From: Stenotrophomonas koreensis
Lineage (GTDB): Bacteria; Pseudomonadota; Gammaproteobacteria; Xanthomonadales; Xanthomonadaceae
DNA length: 64,000 nucleotides
Assembly: GCF_001431525.1 (NCBI RefSeq)
Contig: NZ_LDJH01000011.1
Location: 1-64,000 of the forward strand
Direction: 5' to 3'
The first letter of the stretch is position 1; every line of letters starts with the position of its first letter. The notes under the pieces were generated by a model. The model did not search any database and had not been told where the DNA came from. It saw only the letters and a program-made list of their open reading frames with translations. A program made the position numbers and the translations under genes. Of this stretch, positions 63,857 to 64,000 are shown in pieces.

Positions 63857-64000
63857 TTGTCCAAGAAAATCCAACACGCTGTGCTGCTGGCAGGCACCTT
63901 GTTCCTCTGCGCCTGCACCAGCTCCCCCTCGCGGGACCTGGCCACCTCACTGCCCGAACCGGACCCGGTCGCCGCGCTGCTGGGCCAGCCGGAATACCGC
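63857..64000 (+). CDS. gumB: GumB-like polysaccharide export lipoprotein (N-terminus, cut by window edge)
   Basis: The first 48 codons are in the window. The TTG start is preceded by AGGGA; a signal peptide with lipobox LFLCACTSS (C20) follows. Then comes SLPEPDPVAALLGQPEYR, which aligns with the SLPHPDPLA...QPEYR start of Xanthomonas GumB, the outer-membrane Wza-type exporter of xanthan. The rest of a gum-like cluster is expected to the right of the window. Confidence 0.82.
   Translation, partial: MSKKIQHAVLLAGTLFLCACTSSPSRDLATSLPEPDPVAALLGQPEYR

Overview
This window is high-GC chromosomal DNA (roughly two thirds G+C by eye) from a gammaproteobacterium of the Xanthomonadaceae, most like Stenotrophomonas, Pseudoxanthomonas or Xanthomonas. 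The pointers are two tandem Ax21-type outer-membrane proteins, a GumB-like exopolysaccharide lipoprotein at the right edge, a class II ribonucleotide reductase split into two genes, a consensus CRP/Clp-type site before the polysaccharide genes, and clusters of GTGGGAGCGMGC-type REP hairpins. The family call is an inference from these genes; no 16S or other marker is present. Apart from the two edge genes, the coding sequences are intact.

Layout. 0-9 kb: the end of an ISL3-type transposase, split nrdJ (minus strand), a Deg-type periplasmic protease, a YqjD/YqjE-like membrane stress pair, a HAD phosphatase, an M17 aminopeptidase and a tandem terminator-bearing repeat. 9-14.5 kb: a catalase-like peroxidase with a cytochrome b561, two pirins, and a DesK/DesR-like two-component system. 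14.7-24.4 kb: a gamma carbonic anhydrase and two separate MoxR-ATPase modules (MoxR/DUF2164/CoxE-type VWA; then RDD/SpoIIM/DUF4129/DUF4350/MoxR/DUF58 in a tightly overlapping operon). 24.6-36.4 kb: ygiBC-like genes, ilvD, and a run of small or metabolic genes (nucleotidase, DUF924, ABM monooxygenase, CE1-type esterase, gamma-glutamyltransferase, GFA, HdeD). 36.4-39.5 kb: a sulfide/persulfide gene set resembling the BigR operon but with no regulator gene beside it. 39.5-42.3 kb: a TPP riboswitch with thiC, then a small membrane protein.

42.3-59.8 kb is the most interesting part: an accessory catabolic and uptake region. It has a TonB-dependent receptor, an MFS transporter, an aldehyde dehydrogenase, a carbon-nitrogen hydrolase, a DUF1330 protein, a crotonase, two VOC proteins, a double-length alpha/beta hydrolase with an atypical nucleophile elbow, an SDR, an aconitase-type hydro-lyase in two subunits, two paralogous membrane proteins and two paralogous HutC-type GntR regulators. 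Two operator families recur in its promoter regions. One is an AT-rich element related to TGTCATATCGTTATAGCA at 45.88, 49.48, 51.07, 51.26 and 56.31 kb. The other is the perfect palindrome TGTCCGGACA at 46.73 and 56.24 kb. The simplest reading is one regulon for importing and degrading a single organic compound that I cannot identify.

59.9-64 kb: the Ax21 pair, then the start of an exopolysaccharide cluster (WecA/MraY-type initiating transferase, CpsB/CapC-type tyrosine phosphatase, gumB) behind a Clp-type site. I see no tRNA, rRNA, CRISPR array or complete mobile element.
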